Origin: Pinguiococcus pyrenoidosus
Lineage: Eukaryota > Sar > Pinguiophyceae > Pinguiochrysidales > Pinguiochrysidaceae
Direction of reading: 5' to 3'
DNA: 64,000 nt
Assembly (NCBI GenBank): GCA_019677205.1
Contig: JAAMXY010001083.1
Span: 34,539 to 98,538 of the forward strand
The translations under genes and the position numbers were made by a program. How positions within the stretch are numbered: the first letter of the stretch is position 1; the number at the start of each line of letters is the position of its first letter. Under the pieces are notes generated by a model, which saw only the letters and a list, made by a program, of their open reading frames with translations, had not been told where the DNA came from and ran no database searches. Of the stretch, positions 12,101-22,920 are shown piece after piece.

Positions 12101-15100
12101 AGGCATGCTGGAGGACGCTTCCGAGATTCGGTCGAATCCGCTTTGCTCTCTCCTGCCTCGGCGTCTGTTGCTGCCTGCGATGGGGAATCGCGCTTCTCCT
12201 CCTTGATCGTCGCCCTTTCGGAAGCGTACCGTAGGCAAATCTCCTTGAGCGCGACCATGGTGTTTGGGTTCCAATTGACACCCACTGTGGAGAGGTCAAG
12301 GTCGACTGCAGAAGCAAACCTAGACTGTCGAAGCACCAAAGTCATGGAATGCCTGCCGAAGATCGACGGCTCGGCTTCTGCATGACCGACGCTCTCGTCC
12401 CAAGAAGCGCGGCTCACTTCTTCGCTGGACAACTTGGAAAGAGTGAGCAGTCTCCGGAAGTCGCTTGACTCATTCACGAGGAGATCAAGCACGCTGAGCG
12501 CTCCACACTGAACCGATACTCGTTTCATGGGCTTCGTTTCCGAGTTCGCGGCTCGCTCTTCCGCGCACACCAGGGGCTTCACCTCCACTCGGAGCAGTGG
12601 CTGCTGCGCTTCGAACCGAACGCAGGTGTCGTCCACGAAGGTGAGCATGAGCGCCCTGAAGATCACTTTGGAGACATCCGGAGAACGCATCTCCGTGAAG
12701 GCATCCCACTCAGCATCAAAAGCTTCACGTGGCTGGAGCATATGCGCAAAGCTTCGTGTCGGATCCGCACTCTCCCGCTTAGAATCTGCACGGAGGGCCG
12801 CGTCGCCGGTGTCTGCCGCGCCGTCACGCTCCGTGTTCAAGTCTGAGGCGAGCTGTGCTGCGAGGCTTTCTACGATCCGATGTAGCATCCTCACATCCCC
12901 GTACGAGAGGGTTATGACTAATGGGCCAATGTCGACGAGCGAATAGTTCTGGGAATGTCGAACTGACGCTTCAGAGGCCATTGAAGGATCCCGGACCTTC
13001 CTTTCGGGAATGCCACGCGCTTCGACTGATGGGAGCGCGGACCGCGATAGCATCGCGCAGGTTGTTGGTCGCAGCACGGAGGGACCTGGGACTAGATGGA
13101 GCACGGACTCGAAGCGGTGCTCGCCTTCGCGAAGCCGTAAGACACGGCAGAATTCCCCATTCGAGATCGAGATGTCGGCGTTGTAGTAGTCCATCTTCAG
13201 TTCCGTGTCCGCGCGAAGGAGGAAGCCCTCGTCGTGGACCCCTTGGGGACAAATCACGAGATGAGGTTGCTGCAGCGACAACTCGAATGTCCAGGTGATC
13301 AACTCTGCTAGGTCCCCTTTCAACTCTGCTTGGTCCCCTGTCTGAATCGGCGGCGTGTCTTGCATGCCAGTCCCTGCGCGCTGATAGCGGGTCGGGATTC
13401 TGGGGCTGTACTCGTACATGATGAGCATGTCGAACATCTCTTGCCAGGGCACGAGCTCCACCCAAAGCCAGAGGTTCCGGATGGTCACACCGTACTCGTA
13501 CAGCCCGGCATCCGGCATCCGAGAAACGATGTGTAGCTCTGGCGAGTCCTCCGACGTCCCGATGCTCCGAAGAAGTGGAGATGCTGCCCCGCCCGCGGTC
13601 GATGAAGGGCCCCTCCGGAAGCCATCAAGGTCCACAGAAACCGTGAGGAGCTCCATGACAGTGTCGGCGGTTGGATCCAGGCGATGGAGCTTCCAGCACG
13701 TCTCTCTGCCGATGGCCGCACCGAGGAGGGATTCTCGATCCCCGCCATCCCGCAGATGCACACGGATCTCAGCGGTAGACAGCTCGATCAGGTACGTCGT
13801 GTTCTCACCCTCCGCGTACTGGTAGGTCGGTGGGGTCCATCCGTCCCAGTCTGTGTACTGCCTCAGAGTCTCGCACCGAAACATTAGCTGGCGGAAGTCT
13901 CCGCAGAAGTTGTCGAACAGCAGATGGATGAAAGACGTATACTCCACTTCGTCGAAGGATAGGAGAAAGGGAGCAAAGGTACCTCGACAAACGACGGCGG
14001 GACTTGGCGCCTCGCGCACGTCTCCCACGCAATAGAAGATTTCCAAAGTCAACGACGTCTTTGCGGCCTGCAGTCCGCACGGAGTCACCACGGAAAGATC
14101 TGGGGCATGTATACGGAACGCATTGGTCGGCACGAGTGCGACCCCCGGCCCAAGCCCAGCTTCGTCAGCGCCCCCTCTGGTCCGCATCCGTTCTTCTCCG
14201 TACTCGTTGTCTATCTTCACAGCTCCGAAGTCCACCGTGAATTGCTCCTCGCTGAAGTAGCTCACCGGCAGAACAAGCATGGGGCGGTTGATGTCCATAC
14301 GCATGCGAAGCAGGAGGGGCTCCCCGTCCTGCGCGGAATCGTTGCCCCTGCTTTCATCAGCCGCCCCTGCGGTCCCTTCGCCTTGCGGACTGAGGACGGC
14401 GAGAACGCCTTCGTACGCATAGTCGAGCAGCTCGAGCGTCAACTGCTGCAGGAACACGAACTTCATCGGACTCAGCGTCAGCATCACGACGACTCCGGGC
14501 TCTCCTCGCCCTCTCGCGGCTGCGTCGTAGGCAAAGTGGAAGCTCACAAGGGACTCCTCGACGCCAGCCATGAGGCCAACGAGCTCAGGATAACGAGTGT
14601 CTGGCGTACACAGGTCCTGCAACGTGAAGTTCGCAAGCTCGCCGGAGAAGGTCATGCTTTGATCATCCGATCGCGCATGGCACTTGAAGCCCGATATCGT
14701 CGTTGCAGCGACGTTTTGCCCGAGATGCTCCTTGTTGAAGAGGATCCTAATTTTCCTCACTTCTGCATCCAAAGTCATTCGCTTGGTAGCCGCTGTGCCA
14801 TACGGGGTGCGTGCTGAAGGTACGCTTTGAGGCGTCGACGCCTGGTCAGGATTGGCCCGCCGCCCTTCCCCTCTCCTTCTTCTACCTACAAAGAAGTTGA
14901 CGAGCTCAATCAGCGTCTCCGGATTCCAGCTGATATGGCAGGATCCAATCCGAAGATGCGACTGTGTGAGCGCCGCGCCGTTGTCAAGCACCTCGAAGGC
15001 GACAAAATCGTCGACGCCTTCTCCGCTGGCATCGTCACCACTACAGTGCACGAGCCTTGAAAAGCCCGTTCGCAGCCTCTCCTCCGGCGATTCGCGAAAG

Positions 15101-17973
15101 ACCTTGTTATAGCAATCGACCACAGAGCACGACGCCAAGAAGAACCTCAGGATCGTGCTTTTGGTATCCGCGCGGGGGGGAGCTGTGAGCGACGAACTAT
15201 GGAGACGCGAGCTACCCGAAAAGCTCTCCACTTCGATCGCAAAGCCTTCTAGTTCTAGTACGGCCAGCTGCTCATCTTCTTCTTGAACCGCTCGAGGTCG
15301 TTGTCTCGCCAGCGCGCCGCCTGCCTGGTCAACCGTGACCACGAGGCGGTTCAGCTCAATCCTTGCTTCGCACAACCAAGCCCGCGTGGTCGCCAGCTCG
15401 TCTTCGTGAGACGCAGGCTGAAACTGAGCAGAGCCGAAGGACTCATCCAGCAGCTCCGCGTCGTTCTCAGTGCTCTGATGCTCGATCACTGGCTCCAAGC
15501 TCGGGTCCGCGCCGGTGTCTATCGATGAGATTGCCAGGTAGCTCTCAGGAGACAATCGACCTCGAAGCGCCGGGAGGCTGCATGCCAGAAGGATGTGTCC
15601 AGGGCCGGTCGCAGACTTCGGAATGTGAACCTTCACGGTGAAGTCAATGGCGAAATGGTCCACAAGGAACTCTCGACCACGGTTCTCGCCACCACTCTGC
15701 GCATCGACGCGATCGTGCCGCTGATAAGCTTCGAGGCTTCCAAAATGTAAAACGGAGAGGTCCGCGACGTGTGCTTGCCACGTTTCCCCGAAGGCAGCAC
15801 TCCTGTCTTCCCAATGAAGCGCATGTTGAAAACGCCGCTCGACCAACTGGCCGTGCCCGTCGCCCCGTTGCTCGGTCGGGGGCTCTTCTATGGTGGTCAC
15901 GGCGGTATCGCCAAGGTCGATGACGAGGACGTCTCGATTCCGATCTTTGATGTCAACCGGGATGAGAAGCTTGGAGCCTTCAATCCTTGCTGAAAACTGC
16001 ACTCGCGACCTGGCCTCAATCGCCTGCAGCAGGGCCCTCATTTGGCTATTCCGGAAGGCGTTAATGCTATGTCCTACCCCGGAGCTGACGCGGGATACTC
16101 GCGAGGAGCCTGCGAACTGCAAAAGTGCTTGGATACAGGGAGCGCTGTACACCAGCTCGAATGGAAAGATGCGCAAGTCGACGGCAACGTCGCTGCGCCC
16201 TCGGGCAGCCTTCGGCTTGGAGCTCACTCTAAACTCGAGGCTCTTGGGGACCATGAAGCCTCCGATCTTCACCAGGGGATTCTCCGCCCCGGGCTTGGGC
16301 AGCACGATTGAAGGTAAGCACGTCTCCTTCGCGGCGAGATCGACGACCTGGAAGCCTCCTAGCACCAGCGTGCTATCCCAAGAGTCGTCCACAGCGCGCA
16401 GCGTGTGCAGCCCGTCGAAGATGATCTGCACCAGCTCTTCAGACCCTACTCGCAAGCTGACGAATCCTTCGTTTAGAACGGACAAAACGCTTACTGTGCT
16501 CCTCTGGGAAGGTTGATCGCGTCGAACAGGAGACTTGCTGCCGCCCGGTTTGGGAGCGTCCTCCTCGAAGAGCTCTTCTACGACATCCCGAACCTCACTC
16601 GTCGACAAGACGGACTGCGCCGCACCCTCCGAATCGTCCTTGCCGTCTTCATTGCTCGAAGGCGAGCCGTAGAGGCCGAGCCAGCCGAGCCAGCTTGTGG
16701 CTGACGCGCTGTCCTGTCGCTCCTTGGGACTTGCCGAGCGTTGCCGGAGCTTGGACCGTCTTGCAAGTACGGTCCTTCTGAAAGCGACAATGGCGCTGAC
16801 AGGCAACGATCGATCAAGGTCCGAGAGAAGCTCCTTTACCTTCGAAGGCTCCGCGGATTCGTCCGTGTGCGCAGCTCGTGGGCTTGCCGCCGTGGAAGAC
16901 TCCCGCGCGTCCAAGGAAGCGTCGTAGACGGCCATGTACTGCTGTTGCACTTGCAGTAGGCGGCCCACTCCGACGGTTGCCACGGACCTTTTGGCCTTTG
17001 GTAGCGCTCGACGCACGCATGCCACTGCGTATCTCCACCAGCTTCTCGGATCCTCCATGACCGACTGGGAAGGGCGATTCAATACGATGAACCGATGCTG
17101 TGCGAGATCATCCTGCGCCCGCAGAAGATGAGACAGATCCTCCAACTGTAGATCGGACATGGTCAGCGCCAGTCGCTCGAGGGACACATCTGCAAAGAAG
17201 CGCCGCGGCATACTCTGATCCTCGGGCTGGCAGATTTCGATGGTGATCGCGCCCGACGTGGGATAGAGCAGATAGTCGTGGTCGACGGTTCTCACGTCGG
17301 CCTTCCGCTTCAGAGCATCTTCCTTGTCCCAGAAGATGCTGAAGTTCGAGAGGTCTAGGCGAGCAAATCGACCCGGCGCCGGATCCGAGTCCACCGATGC
17401 CTTCGAAGAGAGAGGCTTTGCCTCGCAGGTTCCGTACGTCAAGCCTTCGAGCAGGACGCCAACGCAAAAAGGCCTCTCCGGGTTGCTACGGCGATCAACG
17501 TACTCCAGCACGATATCCCGCACGCGGACCTGAGTGCTCTGCAGGAACCTCGTAGCTATCCCGGACACCCAGGAGCTCTGGAGCGCTGCCTGCCGCTCGA
17601 TCTGGGCGATGTGCTTCGCCACCGCGCGAAGCTTCTCAGCAAGCTCGTACGCCGCGGCCTCCTCTGGGGTCCATTCCCATCCCGAGTCTAAGGGTCCCGC
17701 CGCGAGGTGCACCCCACTCAAGGTCAGCACCACCGGGCGCATCCCAAAGCTTCCCCATGGCACGGTGACGGACAGCTTGGCCACCATAATCTTTCGAAGC
17801 CTGACTGGGAGCTTGAGATCTTCCAGCACCGTGCGCCGCACCGTGAGGTTCTCCAGCTCCAGATCGCCGCCCCACAGAGCGACGCTCACGGCCTTCTCGC
17901 TCACGCCATGGAAGTACGCCTGGAGGTTCTGGGACACCGCGCTGGCCAGATAGTCTCTCAGATACGACGCCAT
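3113..17973 (-). CDS. Giant VPS13-family lipid-transfer protein with internal PDZ-type domains
   Basis: Main exon 17973-3439 (4845 codons), then a 71-nt intron (donor gtaagc, acceptor ctag) and exon 3367-3113, giving about 4929 aa. VPS13 proteins are bridge-like lipid transporters at organelle contact sites. The chorein N-terminus is clear (LWGGDLELENL, residues about 1-120). Repeated beta-groove segments follow. Two PDZ-like domains lie near residues 2848-2940 (IGIIF...LHVGDVLVALQGD) and 2970-3050. A VAB/SHR-BD region starts near 3250 (NLTGQPMAVF), the ATG2_C/DH-L helical region is near 4500-4750 (NPIGLMRSFRDGAKDF, GLVKGLGHGVVG), and a PH-like end runs from about 4760. The small 3' exon supplies the last strands and helix of that PH-like domain; reading through the donor gives a truncated end, which supports the intron. 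Human VPS13 proteins are 3100-4400 aa, so this one is long. It is divergent to the carboxylesterase gene. Confidence 0.92.
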
Positions 17974-18395
17974 CCCAAGCGCGGCGCCTCCTGCGGCTGC
18001 GGATCCCCTTCAAGCCCAGCGCTGCCGCCGCTCATAGACTCGCTGATAGCGTCCTCGGCCTCTCGCTGCCCCTCGGCATCGTCGGTGGCACAGCAGCGCC
18101 GCAAGAGAAGCTGCGGTGCTCGCACCGAACTCTCGACGATTCCGCGCGTCCCGACCCGAGCGCTCCCAGGTGCGCCGAGCGCCACTGGGCCAGAGCGCTC
18201 ACCCAGCGGTTCCACGCTGCCCCTCTTGAGGCACGTGAAGGCTGTGCGCGCGGAGTGCAACTGTCAGCGCTCCAAACCGCGGCAGTCCCAGCCAGCGCTC
18301 CGAGCATCAATATGTTGCTATAGCACAGGCGCAGAGACCCGCTGACGTCCCGCCAAAAAGTCTCTTGAACGTCATGGGCCCGAGAGCCGCGTAGA
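17974..18395. promoter_or_regulatory. Divergent intergenic region (VPS13 / carboxylesterase)
   Basis: These 422 bp separate two start codons facing away from each other, so both promoters should lie here. The sequence is GC-rich, with no AT-rich island, no TATA box in an obvious position and no repeat. Confidence 0.45.
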
Positions 18396-21300
18396 ATGGC
18401 GCTTGCAGCTGCTCTCGGCGCGTTGCTCGCGCTCTGCGCGCTGGCGCCGAGCGCGTCTGCGCCTCGCGTGGCCACCGACCGCGGCGTGGTGGAAGGCGTG
18501 GCGTTTGATAGCGTGCTGGGCTTCTTCGGCGTTCCGTACGCGGCGCCGCCGCTGGGAGACAAGCGCTTCCGCCCGCCAGACGACGTGGCCACGTGGCCAG
18601 ACGTCTGGGATGCTCGTGCGCAGCGCGCAGACTGCGTGCAGAGCGTGCTACACAACCCGATGACCGTGACGCCGCAGAGCGAGGACTGCCTCTTCGTCAA
18701 CGTCTGGACGCCGAGCCTGCGTGGCGCGAAGCGCGCCGTGGTGGTGTGGATCCATGGCGGGGCCTTTCAGCAGGGCGGGGCCGTGCGGCCAGAGTACTCG
18801 GGTCACACCTTCGCGCGCGATCATGACGTCGTGGTCGTGAGCATCGCGTATCGACTGGGCGTGCTGGGCTTCCTGGTGAGCTTGGAGGACGGGCTCTTTG
18901 GCAACTACGGCCTCATGGACCAGCGCATGGGCCTGCAGTGGGTCCAGCGCAACATTGCGCGCTTTGGCGGCGACCCCGGCCAGGTGACGCTCATGGGGGA
19001 GAGCGCCGGTGCGATGTCGGTGGCCATGCACATGCTCAACGAGCACCGCAGAAAGGAGGGCCTCTTCCACCGCGTCGTCATGCAGAGCAACCCACTGGCC
19101 TACCAGTATCGCACCCTGCAGGTGGCGAACTTCGGAGGGCGCTCCTTCAAGTCCAGCTTGGGTTGCGCAACGCTCGAATGCATGCAGGAGATGGACGTGG
19201 AGAGCGTCGTGGAGATGCAGGACTCCCTCATCAGCTTCCCCCGCTCCGTGGGGGATCTGTTCACCTGGGGACCGGTCGCCACCGATGAGTACTACTTCTC
19301 CGTTCTGAAGCTTCGCAACATCACAGACCCAGGAGTCTACGTTGCGCAGCCGCTGTTCGAGTTCACGGAGCCGAGCTTCGTCACGCAGTTGCCCACGCTG
19401 CTTGGCACGAATCGCCACGAGGGGCACATCTTCTTGGGCTCCATCTTCCCGATGAAGATGCCCCGCTTTCGCTATAGACTCTTCGTGACCTTCCTCTTCA
19501 AGGACGCCGCGAACAAGGTGCTGAGATACTACGGCGACAAGATAGACACGCTCGTTGAGAAGATTGGAACCGCGGACGAGGACTACCGACCCCTCGCGTC
19601 GAGCATCCTGAATGATTACCTCTTCCGGTGCCCGAACCTCCTGGCCGCGCAGGTTCTCAGTCTGCGGGCACAACCGTTGGAGGAAAGCGGGGAGGCCCGA
19701 CACTGGAAAGAGCCCTGGAGCTTGAGCAAGCTGTTCGAGGGGTTTTTCGGAGACGCCACCTCGGCAGAGCCCGAGGAGCTGCCGACGGCGCCGCCCACCA
19801 GTGCTGTGGCTGAAGAGAATCGCACAGCTGCCCTGGAGTCGCTGGAAGGAGAGGAAGACCAACCGCCTGGGGACTCACAGCCGCGGAGCTTCTTCAGCTT
19901 TGGATTGCCCTTCCGCTCGAGGGGGTCGGGTCCGCCAAAGGCCGTCGTCGGCGTCTCTTCCGCAGCGAAGGTGGTCCCGGCGGACGACGCTTCGGAGCTC
20001 CCTGCAGGAAAAGTCAAAGTCACCAAACTAGACAGAAAAGCGGAGGCGCAGGTGTCCAAGGTCAACGCAACGGCGACCGATTCCGCCGAGAGCTCGGCCG
20101 CCGACAAGGACAAGGCCGCAGACAAGGACAAAGGCAAGGACAAAAGCAGCGCAGCTAGCTCAGACTCGCTGTACAACGGAGCGGCAGCATCGGATAAGGC
20201 ATCGAGATTTGCTAGACTGTTCGGCATCCGCGGAGGTGAGGAACCTGCGTCTCGGCAACGACGACGCCTTCTACTCCTGAAGGGGGGGGAGGCTGCCAAC
20301 TTGACCACCGGGGACTCGTCGAAGAAGGACCATGGGGACGATGGGGACGACGAGGAAAACGGCGAGGAGACGAAGCGCAAATCGGCGGAATCTCAGACGT
20401 GGGATCTCTTCAAGAGAGGCTTCATGATCGGCTTCAGCGGTGGAAGCACGGAGGATGCCGACGCCACGGGTGGCAGCAGCGCAAACGGCACGACCGAGGA
20501 CCAAGAAGAGCGCCAGGCGGCCACCGAAACGCGGCTCGTCGAGTACACGGGCGCCGACCCTGCGGACCAGCGAGTCCCGACCTTGTTCGAGGCGTCGCGT
20601 CTGAGGCAGGCGGCAAACCTGACGTACGTCTCGGAATCCTTCGCCAAGGCAGTTGCTGATCTGAGGGAGATCGCGGCGAGCACCGACCTGCAGAGAACCG
20701 TGAACGAAACGGTGCTGCGGAGTATCCGGCTGTTGGAGCAGTCCCTCGACAAGGCTCGGACGCGTCGCGCTCTCAAGATTCCGCGCGGGCCAAGGAATGT
20801 CTCGGTCTTCCTCTATGACTTTGCGCACCCGTCCATGGTCCCCGGAGTCGACATGTGCCGGGGAATCAGCTGCCACACGGCGGAGATTCCCTTCGTCTTC
20901 GGCCACACGAGCATCGCCAAGGCCGAGTACAGTCAGTTTTCCATCCCGAAGGACCCCATCCTCGACGGTCCCAAGATCCCCGCAGAGGCGCAGCAGGTCG
21001 CGCGAGCCTGGGAGGGGCTCTCGCCCTCCAACAGCACAGAGATGCTTCCAACGAACGCGTCGAGGAAAGCGTGGCTTGACGGCGCGTACATCAAGGATGC
21101 GTGGGACAAGTTCGTCGACAAAGACAGCAAGGTCGCTGAGGGCACGTCGTTGTACTGGATGGACTTTGTGAAGTCGAAAAGCGCCGACGAGCGCCTACTG
21201 ATGCCGAACAGCATGCTCTGGCTGCCGGCGTGGCCGGCCTTCGAGATGCATCATGCGCTGACGTTCTCCATCGAGAACGCGCGGGAGTTCTCCATCGACT

Positions 21301-21434
21301 TCATCAACGGCGACGGGGAAGACGCGGACCAGAGGGGACCGGTCTACATGGAGATCAAGTGGCCATACAAGGTGCGGGAGATCGTTAGCGATAGTGACTG
21401 CGAGTTCTGGAATAGCCTAGGGTATCGATATTAA
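18396..21434 (+). CDS. Type-B carboxylesterase with a long low-complexity insert, secreted
   Basis: Single exon, 1012 aa. The N-terminus (MALAAALGALLALCALAPSASA) is a signal peptide. The type-B carboxylesterase/cholinesterase fold follows: FFGVPYAAPPLGDKRF, SEDCLFVNVWTP, the oxyanion strip WIHGGAFQQG, and the nucleophile elbow GESAG with Ser203. The acid is probably Glu342 (GTNRHEGH) and the histidine His827 (SCHTAEIPFVFG). About 350 residues between Glu and His (roughly 440-790) are low-complexity and charged, with K/D/A-rich runs, polyacidic patches and many N-glycosylation sequons. Family members are normally 500-600 aa, so the extra length is essentially this insert. The reaction is likely hydrolysis of carboxyl esters outside the cell or in the endomembrane system; the substrate is unknown. 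The C-terminus has no membrane anchor. Confidence 0.9.
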   Translation: MALAAALGALLALCALAPSASAPRVATDRGVVEGVAFDSVLGFFGVPYAAPPLGDKRFRPPDDVATWPDVWDARAQRADCVQSVLHNPMTVTPQSEDCLFVNVWTPSLRGAKRAVVVWIHGGAFQQGGAVRPEYSGHTFARDHDVVVVSIAYRLGVLGFLVSLEDGLFGNYGLMDQRMGLQWVQRNIARFGGDPGQVTLMGESAGAMSVAMHMLNEHRRKEGLFHRVVMQSNPLAYQYRTLQVANFGGRSFKSSLGCATLECMQEMDVESVVEMQDSLISFPRSVGDLFTWGPVATDEYYFSVLKLRNITDPGVYVAQPLFEFTEPSFVTQLPTLLGTNRHEGHIFLGSIFPMKMPRFRYRLFVTFLFKDAANKVLRYYGDKIDTLVEKIGTADEDYRPLASSILNDYLFRCPNLLAAQVLSLRAQPLEESGEARHWKEPWSLSKLFEGFFGDATSAEPEELPTAPPTSAVAEENRTAALESLEGEEDQPPGDSQPRSFFSFGLPFRSRGSGPPKAVVGVSSAAKVVPADDASELPAGKVKVTKLDRKAEAQVSKVNATATDSAESSAADKDKAADKDKGKDKSSAASSDSLYNGAAASDKASRFARLFGIRGGEEPASRQRRRLLLLKGGEAANLTTGDSSKKDHGDDGDDEENGEETKRKSAESQTWDLFKRGFMIGFSGGSTEDADATGGSSANGTTEDQEERQAATETRLVEYTGADPADQRVPTLFEASRLRQAANLTYVSESFAKAVADLREIAASTDLQRTVNETVLRSIRLLEQSLDKARTRRALKIPRGPRNVSVFLYDFAHPSMVPGVDMCRGISCHTAEIPFVFGHTSIAKAEYSQFSIPKDPILDGPKIPAEAQQVARAWEGLSPSNSTEMLPTNASRKAWLDGAYIKDAWDKFVDKDSKVAEGTSLYWMDFVKSKSADERLLMPNSMLWLPAWPAFEMHHALTFSIENAREFSIDFINGDGEDADQRGPVYMEIKWPYKVREIVSDSDCEFWNSLGYRY

Positions 21435-21836
21435 CAGAAGCCACCAGCGAGAGAGAAAAAAAAAAACCTTGACGCGACGTCACCCTTCGCCGCTTATGGC
21501 AGCATTCCTCGCGCATACCGCATACCGCATACCGCATACCGCATACCGCATACCGCATACCGCATACCGCATACCGCATACCGCACACCCACACACCCCC
21601 GAGGACGTTGCGTACCCGCGTGGCAGGGTGCCGGCGCCCAGCTTAGGTTCGAAGGTCCGCAGCAGAAGAGGTGCGCCGCCTGGCGTTCAAGACGGTTGAA
21701 CACATGACTGCGTCAGCTGATATCAGCTGACGCTCCTCAGAGATACGTGTGTCTCCATGTCTGCGCCGCTGGCGCCTTTCTAGGATTCTTTCTTTTGCTG
21801 CTACGCACTGCATATCCGCGCGATTGCGTTGGGGCG
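21435..21836. other. Intergenic with CATACCG minisatellite
   Basis: No gene is seen apart from a poly-A-like run at 21455-21467 just after the esterase stop, the heptamer array at 21514-21583, and a short palindromic stretch near 21714-21733 (CAGCTGATATCAGCTG). An in-frame extension of the cyclophilin reading frame to 21747 lacks an ATG at its start. Confidence 0.6.
21514..21583. repeat. Ten perfect tandem copies of CATACCG
   Basis: Exactly ten uninterrupted 7-bp units, with a degenerate start and a CACACCC end. There are no spacers, so this is a simple minisatellite and not a CRISPR. Confidence 0.95.
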
Positions 21837-22751
21837 ATGGCCGCCATGCGTCGGATGCGCGTGTCGTTGCTGGTGCTGCTGTGCGTCTCGTGCCAGAAGG
21901 GGCAGGGCCTTCGATCCGCTCCACTGAAGATGGTTTCGGGCTCTCACGTATCCCGCGGGCGAGCCGTCGTGGGCGGCCTGGGTGGTCTGGCGCTGCTCGC
22001 CGGCTTCCCGTGGACGGCAGCGGCCGGGACGCCGCGAATCACGGCCAAAGTTCAGCTGGATCTTTCCGTTGTGAAGGACTTTCAAGCGACGGCCAAGGAG
22101 CCGGTGCGCCTGGTTCTGGGTCTGTATGGGAACGAGGCTCCGGAAGCGACTTCCAGGACGACGAAGCTGGCGACGGAGGCGTCGTACGACGAGCTGGATG
22201 AGGAGTACTCTCGGCCGACCTTCGAAGGGACGATCTTCCTGCGCAACCTCGACGGGGTCATCGAGATGGGCACTGTGAAGGGGATATCGGAGGACGTGGA
22301 TGACAAGGGAGACGCAGTGCTGCTGTATCGCAAGAAGCGCTTCTACGCCGTGCCGGCGGAGCCAGAGCGGAATAGCCTGAAGCACGACCGAGCGGGGTTG
22401 CTCACGCGCTCGCGGTACGCGTCCGATCCCGCGTTCGGAATCTCCATGGAAGCGTCCGCCGCGCGAGACGAGGACGGGCTTGTCTTCGGGGAGGTGATCG
22501 ACGAGTTGAGCACGCCGGGGTGGCTGGAGAAGTTGAGGTCCATCCCGGTCTACTCGGATGGCTCGATGGAGCCCGAGGGCAGCATCGCCGACGAAGTCTT
22601 CCGCGCACAACGCAAGTTCTTCCGCGGCGTCGCCAAGGCTGCGAAGGATACCAGGGCAGAAGACCGGCAGGGCCTGCTGTTGAGGCGCGTGACGGTGACG
22701 GGCTGCAAAGTTCTCGACGGTAACGCCGCCAAGCTCAGCCTCGCGGAGTGA
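21837..22751 (+). CDS. Thylakoid-lumen cyclophilin-like protein (CYP28-like)
   Basis: 304 aa from the ATG at 21837. This start begins a classic signal peptide (MRRMRVSLLVLLCVS); the 30 upstream codons lack an ATG at their head. A Ser/Arg/Lys-rich transit-like stretch follows, then a hydrophobic segment ending AAAG near residue 65, as in lumenal precursors. The mature part fits the divergent chloroplast cyclophilins of the Arabidopsis CYP28/CYP26-2 type: a leading V-x-LDLSVV strand, VRLVLGLYGNEAPEAT, the loop HDRAGLLTRSRYASDPAFGISM, LVFGEVIDE, and a terminal VTVTGCKVL strand. Catalytic cyclophilin residues such as the Arg of F-H-R and the GSQFFI block are not recognisable, so isomerase activity is doubtful and a chaperone or scaffold role is more likely. 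The tripartite leader implies a plastid with extra membranes. Confidence 0.75.
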   Translation: MAAMRRMRVSLLVLLCVSCQKGQGLRSAPLKMVSGSHVSRGRAVVGGLGGLALLAGFPWTAAAGTPRITAKVQLDLSVVKDFQATAKEPVRLVLGLYGNEAPEATSRTTKLATEASYDELDEEYSRPTFEGTIFLRNLDGVIEMGTVKGISEDVDDKGDAVLLYRKKRFYAVPAEPERNSLKHDRAGLLTRSRYASDPAFGISMEASAARDEDGLVFGEVIDELSTPGWLEKLRSIPVYSDGSMEPEGSIADEVFRAQRKFFRGVAKAAKDTRAEDRQGLLLRRVTVTGCKVLDGNAAKLSLAE

Positions 22752-22920
22752 TGCTTCGTCGCAGGAGGAGAAGGCGGTTCGCCGGCATCGTTTCGCATCG
22801 GCTTCGCTGGCACGCTAGCTTGCAAGCGACGCCAGGCTCCCGCGCAGAAAATGCAAGGAAAGGAATAGCTTCCGCTTCGCCAGGCCATTGCTGCTGTCGA
22901 CCTGGCCTCTTCGCGATCAC

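Noticed and set aside
18648-19862. 404-codon minus-strand frame
   Set aside because: Antisense shadow of the carboxylesterase, His/Val-rich with no family match.
21514-21583. Possible CRISPR-like array
   Set aside because: Units are directly contiguous 7-mers with no spacers, in a eukaryotic context.
21641-21660. GGTTCGAA-like tRNA B-box near the CATACCG array
   Set aside because: No A box or cloverleaf can be formed around it.
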